From Rhizobium oryzihabitans (lineage in GTDB: Bacteria > Pseudomonadota > Alphaproteobacteria > Rhizobiales > Rhizobiaceae): a stretch of DNA of 64,000 nt. This document shows, one piece after another, positions 10,962-22,731 of this stretch. Numbering within the stretch: position 1 is the stretch's first letter; every line of letters starts with the position of its first letter. Below the pieces are notes generated by a model, which did no database searches, had not been told where the DNA came from, and saw only the letters and a list, made by a program, of their open reading frames with translations. The stretch lies in NCBI RefSeq assembly GCF_010669145.1, contig NZ_CP048632.1, positions 930,001-994,000 on the forward strand, written 5' to 3'. The position numbers were made by a program, and so were the translations under genes.

Positions 10962-11570
10962 ATGAAACCTGCCTGCACTCTGCTGCTGGCCGCCTCTGTT
11001 GCGGCCGCCGGTATCCTTCATGCCCCCGCCCCCGTCTTCGCCGATGGCGGCAAGATCGACCTTCAGGGCGAGTGGACCACCGACTGCCTGAAGATCGGCA
11101 AGAACGACCGGCACGGCATCGTCACGCGCATTACCATACGCGGCGGCCGCATGCACGCCGTCTCGCAGATCTATGCCCGCAGCGGCTGCCAGCAGCCAAC
11201 GGTGCAGGTGCGTTACGAGGGCGTGCTGGATGGTGGACTGAAAGACAGTGACAGCCTGCTCTTTGCCCACACCGTCACCTCGATCACCATGACACCGAAC
11301 GACCCCACGGTTGTCGAGCACTATAATGGCGACCCGAAGGGCACCGGCTGCGGCCTCAGCGGCTGGAAAGAGAATATTCCCTTGGACGTCGATGGCAGGA
11401 CCTGCGCGGCCATCACCTTTGCCGGCAAGGGCGAAACTTTGTTCGACCGCGCATGGATCGACGGCAACCGGCTGCGTTTTGCCGCTTTTCCAGTCAAATG
11501 GTCGAACCGCTCGCCGGATGACCGGCCGCAATCCCCGCTTGAAACGGTCTATTACAGAACATCATATTAG
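10962..11570 (+). CDS. secreted protein of unknown function
   Basis: A 202-aa product with a signal peptide (MKPACTLLLAASVAAAGILH, cleavage probably after FA near residue 28). The mature part contains five cysteines (for example TDCLKIGK, SGCQQPT, GCGLSGW, RTCAAIT), suited to disulfides in the periplasm, and many short beta-like stretches; LQGEWTTDC and LFDRAWIDGNRLRF resemble small lipocalin-like or stress-response secreted proteins, but I cannot name a family. It lies 81 bases after rnd in the same direction. Confidence 0.7.
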   Translation: MKPACTLLLAASVAAAGILHAPAPVFADGGKIDLQGEWTTDCLKIGKNDRHGIVTRITIRGGRMHAVSQIYARSGCQQPTVQVRYEGVLDGGLKDSDSLLFAHTVTSITMTPNDPTVVEHYNGDPKGTGCGLSGWKENIPLDVDGRTCAAITFAGKGETLFDRAWIDGNRLRFAAFPVKWSNRSPDDRPQSPLETVYYRTSY

Positions 11571-11753
11571 ATGTAGCGCGGCATCAGAACCCGTTTTGCG
11601 GCAACAGGGCAACAACCTTTCCAATCCTTCATGCGACCTTACCGAAAGGTCACTTTTTGCGGCGCATTTTCCACATTAATGTCGCATATGACCTGAACAG
11701 AAGCATAACCCGGCGAGAGCGGCGGGCCTTTCCTTCCCGAGATCAGAATCGAC

Positions 11754-12782
11754 ATGAGAAAATTGCTGCCCATTCTGGATTACGTGGTGCTCTTCGTTGC
11801 TGTGGCCGGCAGCGGCGTGGCTTACGCACTCCTGGAATATGGCGGCGGCGCGCTGATCGGTGCCACCTATGCCCTGTTCGCCTGCACGCCCATCCTCGCT
11901 TTCGAGCGCGGTTACATCATGCCGGGCCTGTCGCGGCAGGTCAGTGCTTTGCCGACACCGGCCTATATCGCCGTCGGCCTCATCATCTATGCCATTCTCG
12001 TCTTTTGCGGTTTCGGGCTCGGCGGCACGATCCTGTGGCTGAGCGGGATATTTCCCGGCACCTGGAAGCGGGCGGTGCATGCCGAGGTGCAGACCCTTGT
12101 CTTTACCCTCATTGTCTGCGGCATCATCGTTTTCATCATGCGCGTGCGTGAGCTTCTCGGCCGCGATATCTTCATCGACCTCATTCTGGGACGCTATCGC
12201 CGGCCGGTCAGCGAAGACCGCGTCTTCATCTTCATCGACCTCGTCGGCTCCACCTCCTTCGCCGAAACCCATGGTGACCTGAAGGCGCAGGAGTTTCTCG
12301 GCGAAATCTTCGCAAGCTATGCAGCACCCGTCAGAAAACACGGCGGGGTCATCGACGATTATATTGGCGATGCCGCCATCATCACCTGGCCCTATCATAT
12401 GGCGATCAGGCGGGCAGCCTGCGTGCGCTGCGTTTTCGAGATCCAGGCCACCATCGAAAGCAATCGCGACATGTGGCTTGCCCGCTTTGGCGAAGTGCCG
12501 CGCCTGCGCTTCGCCATCCATGGCGGACCGGTCATAACGGCGGAAATCGGCGTCGATCACCACAAGATCACCTATTTCGGCGACACGGTGAACACGACCT
12601 CGCGGCTCGAATCACTGAGCAAGATGCTGGGACACCCGGTGCTGATTTCGGCCGATCTCGCCCATCAGTTGGTGCTTCCCAAGGGCGTACGCAGCGAATA
12701 TCTCGGCGAACACGCCGTCAAGGGCCGTGGCCAGACGCTGGGCGTGTGTACGCTCAGCCAGTATCAGGCCCCTGCCGCGTAA
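11754..12782 (+). CDS. membrane-bound class III adenylate/guanylate cyclase
   Basis: A 342-aa protein with four hydrophobic segments in residues 1-130 and a cytoplasmic class III cyclase domain from about 155. Metal-binding aspartates are present (FIDLVGST, Asp162; DDYIGDA, Asp206). The transition-state Asn and Arg are in DTVNTTSRLES (Asn280, Arg284). The base-specifying pair Lys271 and Asp277 (KITYFGD) is the adenylate-cyclase type, so cAMP is the likely product. All catalytic residues look intact. The membrane part may sense something but has no recognised domain. Rhizobiaceae genomes usually carry many such cyclases. It appears to be a single gene with its own leader. Confidence 0.88.
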   Translation: MRKLLPILDYVVLFVAVAGSGVAYALLEYGGGALIGATYALFACTPILAFERGYIMPGLSRQVSALPTPAYIAVGLIIYAILVFCGFGLGGTILWLSGIFPGTWKRAVHAEVQTLVFTLIVCGIIVFIMRVRELLGRDIFIDLILGRYRRPVSEDRVFIFIDLVGSTSFAETHGDLKAQEFLGEIFASYAAPVRKHGGVIDDYIGDAAIITWPYHMAIRRAACVRCVFEIQATIESNRDMWLARFGEVPRLRFAIHGGPVITAEIGVDHHKITYFGDTVNTTSRLESLSKMLGHPVLISADLAHQLVLPKGVRSEYLGEHAVKGRGQTLGVCTLSQYQAPAA

Positions 12783-12923
12783 GCGAAAGAGGCGGCGCGA
12801 TCCTGTTTTTTAAGACGCCCGTCATCAAAATTCATCAAAGCTTCAAACGATAATCACCAGCCTGTCATGTGCCGACCCTATCGCCTCAATCCTGTCTTCA
12901 ACAGGTATCGAGGGGTCTCCATC

Positions 12924-14282
12924 ATGAAGCACATTCTTTTCGCCTCCTGCGCGTTTCTCGCGCTCGCTTCCGCATCGCATGCGGCTGAGAAGGAGTTTCC
13001 GGCAAAGCTGGTCTCCCACGCCATTCTGCCGGCCAACACCATCATCGCGGCACCTGCCGATGCGCCGGAGTATCTCAAGACTTCCGCAAAGTTCACCACC
13101 GCCGACCGCAAGCGCGCCGAAGGCCTCGGCACCGTGCCCGGCAAGGACGGCGTGCGCCTGACCGGCCTTTCCATGCCCTTCAACGGCCAGCCGATGCAGG
13201 GCTTCTCCGGCATCAAGGCCATGCCGGACGGCAGCTTCTGGAGCCTTTCCGACAATGGCTTCGGTTCCAAGCTCAACTCCAGCGACGCCATGCTGATGCT
13301 TCACCATCTGAAATTCGACTGGGACGCCGGCAAGGTCAATGCGCTTGAAACCGTATTCCTTTCCGACCCGGACATGAAAGCACCCTTCCCCATCGTTCTG
13401 GAAGGCTCGAGCAAGCGTTACCTGACGGGCGCCGATTTCGACGTTGAATCCATTCAGCCGGTTGCCGATGGTTTCTGGGTTGGCGAGGAATTCGGGCCTT
13501 ACATCCTGAAATTCACCCGCGACGGCAAGCTGACCGACGTCATCGCCACCAAGGCCGGCGATATCGAGGTGAAGTCCCCGGATCATCCGACCCTGGCACT
13601 GCCCGGTAACCCGACGCAGAAAATGCCCGCTTTCAACCTGAAGCGTTCAGGCGGTTATGAAGGCATGGCGCTCTCCAAGGATGGCTCCAAGCTTTATGGC
13701 CTTCTCGAAGGCCCGCTTTACACCGCCGACGGCCAGGTGGAGAAGACCGAAGACGGTTCGACCGCGCTGCGCATCATCGAACTCGACACCGCCAATAAGC
13801 AATGGACCGGCCGCACCTGGCTTTATCCGCTGGCCCAAGGCGGCGAAGCCATCGGCGACTTCAACATGCTGGACGACAGCACGGCGCTGGTCATCGAGCG
13901 TGACAATGGCGCCGGCACCGCCGACAAGGCCTGCGCCGACCCGAAGAAGCCGGAAGCAAACTGCTTTGCCGTGCCCTCCAAGGTCAAGCGCATCTACAAG
14001 ATCGAATTCAACGACGCGAATGTCGGCAAGGCCGCGCGCAAGATCGGCTATATCGATCTGCTGAAAATCTCCGACCCTGATAACAAGAAGCGTCAGGGCG
14101 GCAGCAACGGTGTCTACGACATGCCTTTCGTCACCATCGAGAATGTCGATCGCGTTGACGCCACGCATATCATCGTCGGCAACGACAACAACCTGCCCTT
14201 CTCCGCCGGCCGTGCGCTGGACAAGGCCGATGACAACGAGTTCGTCCTCCTCGAAGTCAAGGACCTGCTTGACGCCAAGTAA
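12924..14282 (+). CDS. secreted esterase-like / phytase-like protein
   Basis: A 452-aa protein with a signal peptide (MKHILFASCAFLALASASHA). The mature part matches the 'esterase-like activity of phytase' family: LTGLSMPFNGQPMQGFSGIKAMPDG, WSLSDNGFGSKLNSSDA, SYEGMALSKDGSKLYGLLEGPL-type strand motifs and a C-terminal HIIVGNDNNLPFS with acidic residues expected to bind calcium in a beta-propeller. It probably acts in the periplasm on a phosphate or ester substrate, but the biochemical activity of this family is poorly defined. The ATG at 12924 is preceded by GAGGGG. A strong hairpin follows the stop. Confidence 0.85.
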   Translation: MKHILFASCAFLALASASHAAEKEFPAKLVSHAILPANTIIAAPADAPEYLKTSAKFTTADRKRAEGLGTVPGKDGVRLTGLSMPFNGQPMQGFSGIKAMPDGSFWSLSDNGFGSKLNSSDAMLMLHHLKFDWDAGKVNALETVFLSDPDMKAPFPIVLEGSSKRYLTGADFDVESIQPVADGFWVGEEFGPYILKFTRDGKLTDVIATKAGDIEVKSPDHPTLALPGNPTQKMPAFNLKRSGGYEGMALSKDGSKLYGLLEGPLYTADGQVEKTEDGSTALRIIELDTANKQWTGRTWLYPLAQGGEAIGDFNMLDDSTALVIERDNGAGTADKACADPKKPEANCFAVPSKVKRIYKIEFNDANVGKAARKIGYIDLLKISDPDNKKRQGGSNGVYDMPFVTIENVDRVDATHIIVGNDNNLPFSAGRALDKADDNEFVLLEVKDLLDAK

Positions 14283-14288
14283 GGAAAA

Positions 14289-14314
14289 CGGTGCCGGAAT
14301 TCATTCCGGCACCG
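14289..14314 (+). terminator. perfect inverted repeat after the phytase-like gene
   Basis: A 12-bp perfect stem CGGTGCCGGAAT / ATTCCGGCACCG with a 2-base spacer starts 7 bases after the stop codon. There is no T-tract, so it may be a factor-dependent terminator or an mRNA-stabilising hairpin. Confidence 0.5.
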
Positions 14315-14440
14315 CCCACGCATCGGCGTGAATTCAACAGTCGGAGCGTTCCTGCAGCCTTCATAGGGATGCGCGGCGCTCCGTTTCTCCACTGACCATG
14401 CCTGACCCGGAACCCGGTTCCGAAACAGGGAAGACACCAC

Positions 14441-14788
14441 ATGCAGGACCATGCCGAACGACTTTATTACGCCTTGAGGAAGAGCTGGTCGGGCGAGACC
14501 AGCAGCCTGTGGTCACGCGAGAACCCGGCCAGGGGGCAAGGCAGCGTGACCGCGCTGGTGGTTCAGGATATTTTCGGCGGTGAACTGGCCAAAACCGCCG
14601 TCAGCGGTGGGGACCACTTTTACAATATCGTCGAAGGCACCCGCTGGGATTTCACCTTCAGCCAGTTCGATATTCCAGTCGGCTATCAGGACGCGCTCGC
14701 CAGCCGGACGGAAGCCATGGCGACGACCACGCCGCTGCAATATGCCTATCTCAGCGCCTGCATCCGCAAGGCGCTTGGGCACGGCTGA
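14441..14788 (+). CDS. YunG-like protein
   Basis: A 115-aa soluble protein. The sequence MQDHAERLYYALRKSWSGET, then GQGSVTALVVQDIFGGELAKT, HFYNIVEG and DFTFSQF resembles the YunG family of small conserved proteins, which share the pattern 'W-x-GQC-x-TALVVQD-FGG-I-K'. Its function is unknown. It stands alone between two hypothetical regions; the ATG opens the only coherent frame. Confidence 0.75.
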   Translation: MQDHAERLYYALRKSWSGETSSLWSRENPARGQGSVTALVVQDIFGGELAKTAVSGGDHFYNIVEGTRWDFTFSQFDIPVGYQDALASRTEAMATTTPLQYAYLSACIRKALGHG

Positions 14789-14959
14789 CCTGCTTGCACA
14801 TAAGTATCGGCCGATTGCCGTCTTGTCCCCAGTCCGGCATGACGGCAGCTATCATTCTCAATTTCAGCAACCAGATTTAGATCTCTCCCGCAAAGCGGAC
14901 ACAATCCTTGCGATAGTGTCGGTCAGCGAAACGAAGCGCACCGACAGGAGAGACGTTCG

Positions 14960-15298
14960 ATGAATGAGAGTTGCCCGGTTCCGACACCGGCTGAGCGGCA
15001 AGTTCAGGACATATTGGAACGGACGGAAGCGGCAATGATGTCCACCATTCACGCAGCGCTTGAGCGCGCCAGCAAACAGGCCGCCGTGGAATTCCGGGCC
15101 GTTGGCTCAGAAATGCAGCCCCCGCCGCATGACTATTTCGCCGCTGTCGCTCACCAGCAGCTTTTCCTGCTCTTGTGTGGCGCCGACCCGCAAACATTCA
15201 AGGGCGGAGACCCCGAAATTGCGGGGCATATCATCCGGAATGCTCAAAACATATCCGATCACTACTGGACGAAAAAAGACGCGAGTTCGGGCAATTGA
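14960..15298 (+). CDS. hypothetical protein
   Basis: A 112-aa protein with no family I recognise. The ATG at 14960 follows AGGAGAG at a good distance. The sequence is mainly helical and soluble (AERQVQDILERTEAAMMSTIHAALERASKQAAVEF), with a second helix containing HQQLFLLLCGADP and ending HIIRNAQNISDHYWTKK. It has no signal peptide or membrane segment. It lies alone between the YunG-like gene and an acetyltransferase gene, so context gives no function. Confidence 0.55.
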   Translation: MNESCPVPTPAERQVQDILERTEAAMMSTIHAALERASKQAAVEFRAVGSEMQPPPHDYFAAVAHQQLFLLLCGADPQTFKGGDPEIAGHIIRNAQNISDHYWTKKDASSGN

Positions 15299-15449
15299 CA
15301 TACCATGCATGAAGGCAAGATTTTGCTCCACCTAGCGCGCATGATCTACATTTAAAGCGAACGCCCAGGCCGACCGGTGTTCCTCAGCCATCCCACGTCA
15401 CATGCCCTTCATCATCCCCGGTTAAGCAGGCCAAAATCCGGAGACTGGA

Positions 15450-16082
15450 ATGGACCCGACCGCACAAATCAATCGCCCAAAGCTTGCAGAGACCTTTATC
15501 CATCCGACAGCAAGCACAAGGGATTCGAGCGTCGGCGAATGCTGCGAAATTCTGGCGGACACCTCCCTGCACCATGTGGAACTCGGAAATTACTCCTATC
15601 TTGGACCCCGTTGCATGGTCGGTGATGCGACAATCGGAAAGTTCTGCGCCATCGCCGCAGAGGTCAGGATAGGCGCCCCGAACCATCCGATGGACCGACC
15701 GTCCATGCATCGTTTCAGCTATTGCCCGGAATATTACTCTGCGGATGCCGTGCGCGACGACGCCTTCTTCAATCAGCGCAAGGCGGATCGTGCCATCATC
15801 GGTCACGATGTCTGGATTGGTCACGGGGTCATCGTGTTGCCGGGTGTAATGGTTGGAAACGGTGCCGTGCTCGCAGCAGGCGCAGTCGTCACCAGGGACG
15901 TGCCGCCCTATACCATCGTCGGTGGTGTGCCCGCAAAGATCATTCGCGAGCGATTTTCTCGAACCATCGCCGAAAAGCTGACCGCCATCGCATGGTGGGA
16001 CTGGCCATTCGAGACAATCATGGCGCGGCTTGCCGATTTTCAGTCGAGCGATATCGAAGCCTTTTGCGAGCGCTGGGCCTGA
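15450..16082 (+). CDS. hexapeptide-repeat acetyltransferase
   Basis: A 210-aa left-handed beta-helix acyltransferase of the xenobiotic / chloramphenicol acetyltransferase type. Hexapeptide repeats run through [25 protein letters not shown], then [17 protein letters not shown] and, after an insertion of about 40 residues with [14 protein letters not shown] (histidines suited to catalysis), [19 protein letters not shown] and [28 protein letters not shown]. The C-terminus has WWDWPF. The overall sequence resembles the hexapeptide transferases found with phosphonate (phn) genes in rhizobia, but no phn genes are in this window. SD GGAGAC precedes the ATG. Confidence 0.85.
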   Translation: MDPTAQINRPKLAETFIHPTASTRDSSVGECCEILADTSLHHVELGNYSYLGPRCMVGDATIGKFCAIAAEVRIGAPNHPMDRPSMHRFSYCPEYYSADAVRDDAFFNQRKADRAIIGHDVWIGHGVIVLPGVMVGNGAVLAAGAVVTRDVPPYTIVGGVPAKIIRERFSRTIAEKLTAIAWWDWPFETIMARLADFQSSDIEAFCERWA

Positions 16083-16179
16083 AACAATTCGCGCCCCAAC
16101 GGCGAAAACGTCTGTTTGTTATTCGAAGAAAAATACCAGCCGGCCGTTAGCCTCGCCACGGTGAGACAGAGTTGCAAAA

Positions 16180-16647
16180 TCATGCAACCGACTTTTTCAT
16201 ATCGATGAGGATTTCACCTTCTCTTGAAGGATGCGGACGACGCCCGCACTCCTCAAAGCCGCAATCGCTGTAAAGCGCTATGTTCTTCGTCATCCGCATA
16301 TTCGTGTAAAGGCGCAATTCGCCAATCCCACATTCCAAAGCGTGTAGCTCTGCGAAACGGAGAAGTGATTTCCCGATGCCCCTTCCCTGAAAGATGGGAC
16401 TAACGGCTATGCTGTAAATCATGAGATATCGGTGATGGCTTTCGAGAACCACCAATCCAGACGTTTCGCCATCGGTTACGCTAAACCACACTTGTTCCGC
16501 AGAAATGCGCGGCAGGTAATCTTCAAAAGCGGGTTTGGGCGCAGCACCCACGATTTGTAGATATGCTGGAATATAGGCCGCAGCACTGATCTCTTTCACG
16601 ATCAGCGCTTCGTGCGGCAACGCCAGTCTAAATCGTGTCTCGGTCAA
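16180..16647 (-). CDS. GNAT family N-acetyltransferase
   Basis: A 155-aa acyl-CoA-dependent acetyltransferase. It shows the GNAT order: the N-terminal strand-helix, a central strand YLMIYSIAVSP, the acetyl-CoA pyrophosphate-binding loop QGRGIGKSLL, then ELRLYTNMRMTKNIALYSDCGFEECG. Translation probably starts at TTG (16647), as a strong AAGGGGA site lies at the right distance and no better ATG covers the first strand. Its substrate is unknown. It converges on the hexapeptide acetyltransferase gene. Confidence 0.85.
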   Translation of the reverse strand: MTETRFRLALPHEALIVKEISAAAYIPAYLQIVGAAPKPAFEDYLPRISAEQVWFSVTDGETSGLVVLESHHRYLMIYSIAVSPIFQGRGIGKSLLRFAELHALECGIGELRLYTNMRMTKNIALYSDCGFEECGRRPHPSREGEILIDMKKSVA

Positions 16648-16711
16648 CGGATCCCCTTAAGCCAGCTCCCATGTTGACCAGCATTCTATGCTACGTCATG
16701 CGCGCGACCAT

Positions 16712-18230
16712 TTATTCGAACACAAATGCCAACCGCTTGCTCGTCAGCCTCGCCAGCTGTTGCAGGCGGCCATCCAGTCGTTCTCCCGCGAAATCGCAAT
16801 AGTCGTGTGGCACCACGAATTCCAGATCCAGATCCGGATTGCCGGATTTGCGGAATTTCAGGTGGTCGACGACACCCGGCATCGAGGCTGAGAAGAGGTA
16901 AACGACGCGCAGCAGGCCGCCGAGGAGTTTCCCCAGCTCCAGCAGCCGGTCGCCGGCCATGGCGGCAAGCGGCTGCGTGGTGCCGTTGTCGTTCAGACCT
17001 TCGAAACGATAATAATTGGCAAGCGCGATATAGGCACGGCCCGGATGGGTGATCGCCACGAAGGAGGAATGGGCGATGATGTTCAATGCCTGCAGGCCGC
17101 GATAGTCGGGATGGGCGCGCCAACTGATATCGGCCAGAAGGCAGGCCGCCTGCCGGTAACGGCTTTCCTCTTCCGTCTCTTCGATGCCGAAAACCGGAAA
17201 GGTGCGGCCGCTCCAGTCCGCCAGTTCACGCGCATGTTCAGGCGAACGGGCGCGCAGAATGGCAAGTTCGTCGGCGGTGACCAGCAGCGGATCGGAATCC
17301 CGCTCGGTCTCCGTCAGCAAGGAGTAGAGATAACCTTCGCGCACGCCCTGTGCGGAAAAAGCGATCTTTGCGGGTTTCATCACCTTCAGAACTTCACGCA
17401 TGGCGATGGCGCCGAAGGGCAGTAGCGAACGGCGATTCTTGGAGACCGCCTGCCAGGCCGGATCCTTGCTATCCCTGGAAACGATGACTTCCTCCAGAAA
17501 ATTCAGCATTTCCTCCAGCGGCAATTCGTAACCCTGCATCATGTGCAGCGGATAGCCGGTGATTTCCATGTGCAGCTTGGCGATGTTTCGCCATGTGCCG
17601 CCGACGGCATAAAATGTGCGCCCTTCGCCGGCCGCGAGAAGTTTCGCGAAGGATTTGACATGTTTTCTGGCAATGGTCGCGGCTTTTTCAAGCGAGCCGT
17701 CCGATTGTTCCGAGAGCCGCAGACCGCCGAGCGGAAGCGTGATGCCCTCGCCGCAGCTTTTGCCCTTGATGTCGATGAGTTCCAGCGAACCGCCGCCTAG
17801 GTCGCCTGCGATACCGTCCGGCTCGTAAAAACCGCTGATCACGCCATAAGCGGAATAAAGCGCTTCCTTTTCGCCGGAAAGTACCTCGATCTCGCAACCG
17901 AGGATGGCTTCGGCTTCACGGATAAAATCCGGGCCGTTTTCCGCCTCACGCGCCGCAGCCGTCGCCAGTACGTAGAGTTGCTGCGCCTGCGCCTGTTCGG
18001 AAAGCGCATGGAAGCGCCGCAGGGCCATCAATGCCCGGCTCACGCCTTCCTCATGCATGCGGCCCGTGAGAGCCAGCCCCTTGCCGAGACCGCAAAGGAC
18101 CTTTTCGTTGAACAGCACGGCGGGCGCGCGGGAGAGGCCTTCATATACGACGAGACGAACGGAGTTCGAACCAATATCTATGACGGAAACGGGGCAAGGC
18201 CGGTCAGCCGCCCCTGTGCTTCTGATCGAG

Positions 18231-18234
<4 letters not shown>
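16712..18234 (-). pseudogene. ppx: exopolyphosphatase (Ppx/GppA), frameshifted near its start
   Basis: Ppx removes terminal phosphates from polyphosphate. A long frame (16712-18118) gives most of the protein: VLSGEKEALYSAYGVISGF, GDLGGGSLELIDI (ASKHA phosphate loop), YAVGGTWRNIAKLH and a C-terminal HD-like part. The expected first loop, VIDIGSNSVRL, is encoded just upstream (about 18133-18188) in the same frame but has no ATG, GTG or TTG. The natural ATG at 18234 overlaps the ppk stop as ATGA and reads [15 protein letters not shown] in another frame, then hits TAG. Restoring one base near 18190 joins the two into a 507-aa protein of normal length. I read this as a one-base deletion. Confidence 0.85.
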
Positions 18235-20475
<2,241 letters not shown>

Positions 20476-20528
20476 CGCGTGATCGTCCTTCTTGCCCGTA
20501 TAACAGTTTGACGACGGAACTGTGACAG

Positions 20529-21257
20529 TCAATCGCCGTCCAGCCCCTCGCCCACCGCTGTGCTGTCCATCGCGTTAAGGACTTCCGCCGCCAGCGGACG
20601 GGTAATCCTTGTTCCACGCGAGAGCGCCAGCCTGTCGATCCGGTCCACAATCGTCTGTGCCGTGTCGAGCGAACGCTCCATTCTATTGACAATGTAACCT
20701 ATGAGTTTGTCATCCATGTAAAGCTGACGGTCGGCGAAGAGTTTCATCAGCACCTGCGCCAGAAGCCCTTCATCCGGCTCACCGGTTTCGACCACCGTTA
20801 CGGCTTTGAGACGCGAGCGCAGATCCGGCAGCGTCACCGGCCATGCGGCCGGCCATTGCCGGCTGGTCATCAGAAGCGTCTTGCCGTGCTGGCGCACGCT
20901 GTTGATGACGTGGAAGAGTTCGGTATCGTCGAAACCGCGGCGATCGGCATCTTCGAAAAGCACCGGTGCGCTCTCGGCCGCTCGCGCGGCATCCGCGCCG
21001 GCCTGCGGGTGGATTTCCACAGCGCCGCTAATGTTTTTCCAGATATTGGCGAGATGCGATTTGCCGGAACCTGGCGGCCCGGCCAGCACCACGACCGGCG
21101 ACGGCCAGTTCGGCCATTCGTCAACGAGGCTGACGGCGGCCTCAAGCGAGGCGGACACGAGGAGGTCTTCCCTGCCGGAGGCGGCCTGGTGCGAGAATAC
21201 GAGCGGCAGCTGCTCGGCCTTTGACCGGGCGTTGTCGGTTTTGATCTGGTCAGTCAT
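20529..21257 (-). CDS. hdaA: DnaA regulatory inactivator homologue HdaA
   Basis: A 242-aa DnaA-family AAA+ protein without the DNA-binding domain, as in Hda, which with the DNA clamp promotes ATP hydrolysis by DnaA and limits replication initiation. It has Walker A GPPGSGKS (about residues 60-67), an acidic LFEDAD Walker B-like strand, and LPDLRSRLKAV with the sensor/arginine region. The N-terminal QLPLVFSHQ is the expected short clamp-binding motif (QL-P-LVF). The start lies two bases after the PerM-like stop, so the two are co-transcribed; ppk follows 53 bases later. Confidence 0.85.
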   Translation of the reverse strand: MTDQIKTDNARSKAEQLPLVFSHQAASGREDLLVSASLEAAVSLVDEWPNWPSPVVVLAGPPGSGKSHLANIWKNISGAVEIHPQAGADAARAAESAPVLFEDADRRGFDDTELFHVINSVRQHGKTLLMTSRQWPAAWPVTLPDLRSRLKAVTVVETGEPDEGLLAQVLMKLFADRQLYMDDKLIGYIVNRMERSLDTAQTIVDRIDRLALSRGTRITRPLAAEVLNAMDSTAVGEGLDGD

Positions 21258-21259
21258 CG

Positions 21260-22435
21260 TCAGCCCTGACCATCCGCCTTGCTGGAGGACGTTTCCCTTT
21301 TTTCCTGGGCAAGGTTGGCTTCCGAGGCAAGGTTGGCTTCCCAGGGAAGATTGGCGGCATGCCCGTGGTAGAGATCGCTTTCAAGATACCGCGACAAGGC
21401 GAAGCGGACAAGCACGCCAACCGCCGCCGCGGCCGGCACCGCAACCAGAAGGCCGACAAAGCCGAAAAGCGCGCCGAAGGCGAACAGGGCGAACATCAGC
21501 CACACCGGATGCAGGCCGACGCTTTTGCCAACAAGCTTCGGCTGGAGGATATTGCCCTCGATGAACTGGCCGGAGAAGAACACGGCAAGCGTCAGAAAGA
21601 CATAAATATAGTCCGGCCAGAACTGCACGATGGCGACACCGACGGCGAGGATGAGGCCGACCATCGAACCAATATAGGGAATGAAGCTGATGAGTCCGGA
21701 GAAAAGGCCGATCAGCAGGCCGAAATTGAGGCCCACCAGCGACAGGCCGACAGCGTAATAAACGCCGAGGATCAGGCAGAGCGACCCCTGCCCGCGCACG
21801 AAACCGGCAATCGTATTGTCCATGTCGCGGGCGATCTGGCGGACGGTATGCACGTAGTCGCGCGGTATCCAGCTATCGACCTTGTCGATCATCCGGTCCC
21901 AGTCGAGCAGCAGGTAGAAAGCGACGACGGGCGTGACCACCAGCAGCGACACGACATCGACCAGCGATTTGCCGGAATTCCAGATCTGCGTCAGCAGGGT
22001 GCCGATGAAACCGGCGCCTTCGGTCAGGAGCTTGGAAAAATTCTCCTTCACCGAATTGATCTGGCTGCTCACCCAGTCGGGCAGGAGGTTGGTATCCGCG
22101 CCGGCGATCAGCTGCTGGAGAGACGATATATATTGCGGGATGCGGGTGATGAATTCCGAGGCCTGGGCGGCAATGACCGGAATGATGATGATGAGCGACA
22201 GCGCGAAGATCAGCACGAAAGAAACGAGGATGACAACGGTCGCCATCAGCCGGTTCAGGCCGCGCCGCTCCAGCCAGTCGGCGACCGGATCGAGAAAATA
22301 GGCAAGCGCCATGCCCGCAACGAAAGGCAGGAGAATGGAGCTGAAGACCATCAGGAAAAGGATAAAGACGGCAAGCACGCCGATCCAGAAAAACACCTGT
22401 CGGCGCAGGTTCGTACCACTCACATGGGGTTGCAT
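21260..22435 (-). CDS. AI-2E / PerM family membrane transporter
   Basis: A 391-aa inner-membrane protein of the AI-2E family exporter superfamily (PerM, TqsA, YdiK). It has two N-terminal helices (FFWIGVLAVFILFLMVF, LLPFVAGMALAYFLDPVADWLE), an amphipathic periplasmic or membrane-parallel middle part, then TPVVAFYLLLDWD, GLLIGLFSGLISFIPYIGSMVG and FIEGNILQPKLVGKSVGLHPVW, the family signature. The ATG at 22435 (MQPHVSGTNLRRQ) is preferred to an upstream TTG/ATG run in the palindrome. Its substrate is unknown. It is divergent from purM and upstream of hdaA, a common alphaproteobacterial order. Confidence 0.87.
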   Translation of the reverse strand: MQPHVSGTNLRRQVFFWIGVLAVFILFLMVFSSILLPFVAGMALAYFLDPVADWLERRGLNRLMATVVILVSFVLIFALSLIIIIPVIAAQASEFITRIPQYISSLQQLIAGADTNLLPDWVSSQINSVKENFSKLLTEGAGFIGTLLTQIWNSGKSLVDVVSLLVVTPVVAFYLLLDWDRMIDKVDSWIPRDYVHTVRQIARDMDNTIAGFVRGQGSLCLILGVYYAVGLSLVGLNFGLLIGLFSGLISFIPYIGSMVGLILAVGVAIVQFWPDYIYVFLTLAVFFSGQFIEGNILQPKLVGKSVGLHPVWLMFALFAFGALFGFVGLLVAVPAAAAVGVLVRFALSRYLESDLYHGHAANLPWEANLASEANLAQEKRETSSSKADGQG

Positions 22436-22731
22436 CCGTTCATCCTCTTGTCGCCGTGCCGTCACCGCCCATGATGGAGATAGGATGTGCATGTGCACAT
22501 GGTCAAGACCGACAGCACGACCTCAGCTGGCAGGCCGGCGCCGGGCAAGCGCAGCGAAGACGAGTTTCCCAGTCTGCATTGAAGATATGACTGTCAGGAA
22601 GCCCAGGGCTCACAAAAGGTCAAAGCTTCGCAAAGCCGTTAAAAACCGGAGGTTTTGCCACTCAAACCCTTGCATCAGGCCCCGTGCCGTGCGAATGGCG
22701 ACGCCATAAGGAACCAGCGGAGACGAGAGCC
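22436..22731. other. divergent intergenic region between perM-like gene and purM
   Basis: This 296-base stretch must hold the start signals for both directions. I see one clear dyad (22485-22500) and no coding sequence. The right part (22620-22680) is moderately AT-richer and ends in GGAACCAGCGGAGACGAGAG before purM. Confidence 0.5.
22485..22500. promoter_or_regulatory. perfect palindrome, candidate operator
   Basis: ATGTGCA-TG-TGCACAT is a perfect 7+7 bp dyad 50 bases upstream of the perM-like start codon, in the divergent region with purM. The binding protein is unknown; it does not look like a PurR box. Confidence 0.4.

Noticed and set aside
12820..12880. Possible Pho box (CCGTCAT and CCTGTCAT) before the phytase-like gene
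   Set aside because: Only isolated half-sites match; the two 7-base repeats at 11-base spacing expected of a PhoB box are not there.
16712..18118. ppx starting at GTG 18118 as an intact shorter gene
   Set aside because: That start omits the essential N-terminal phosphate loop, which is encoded directly upstream in the same frame.
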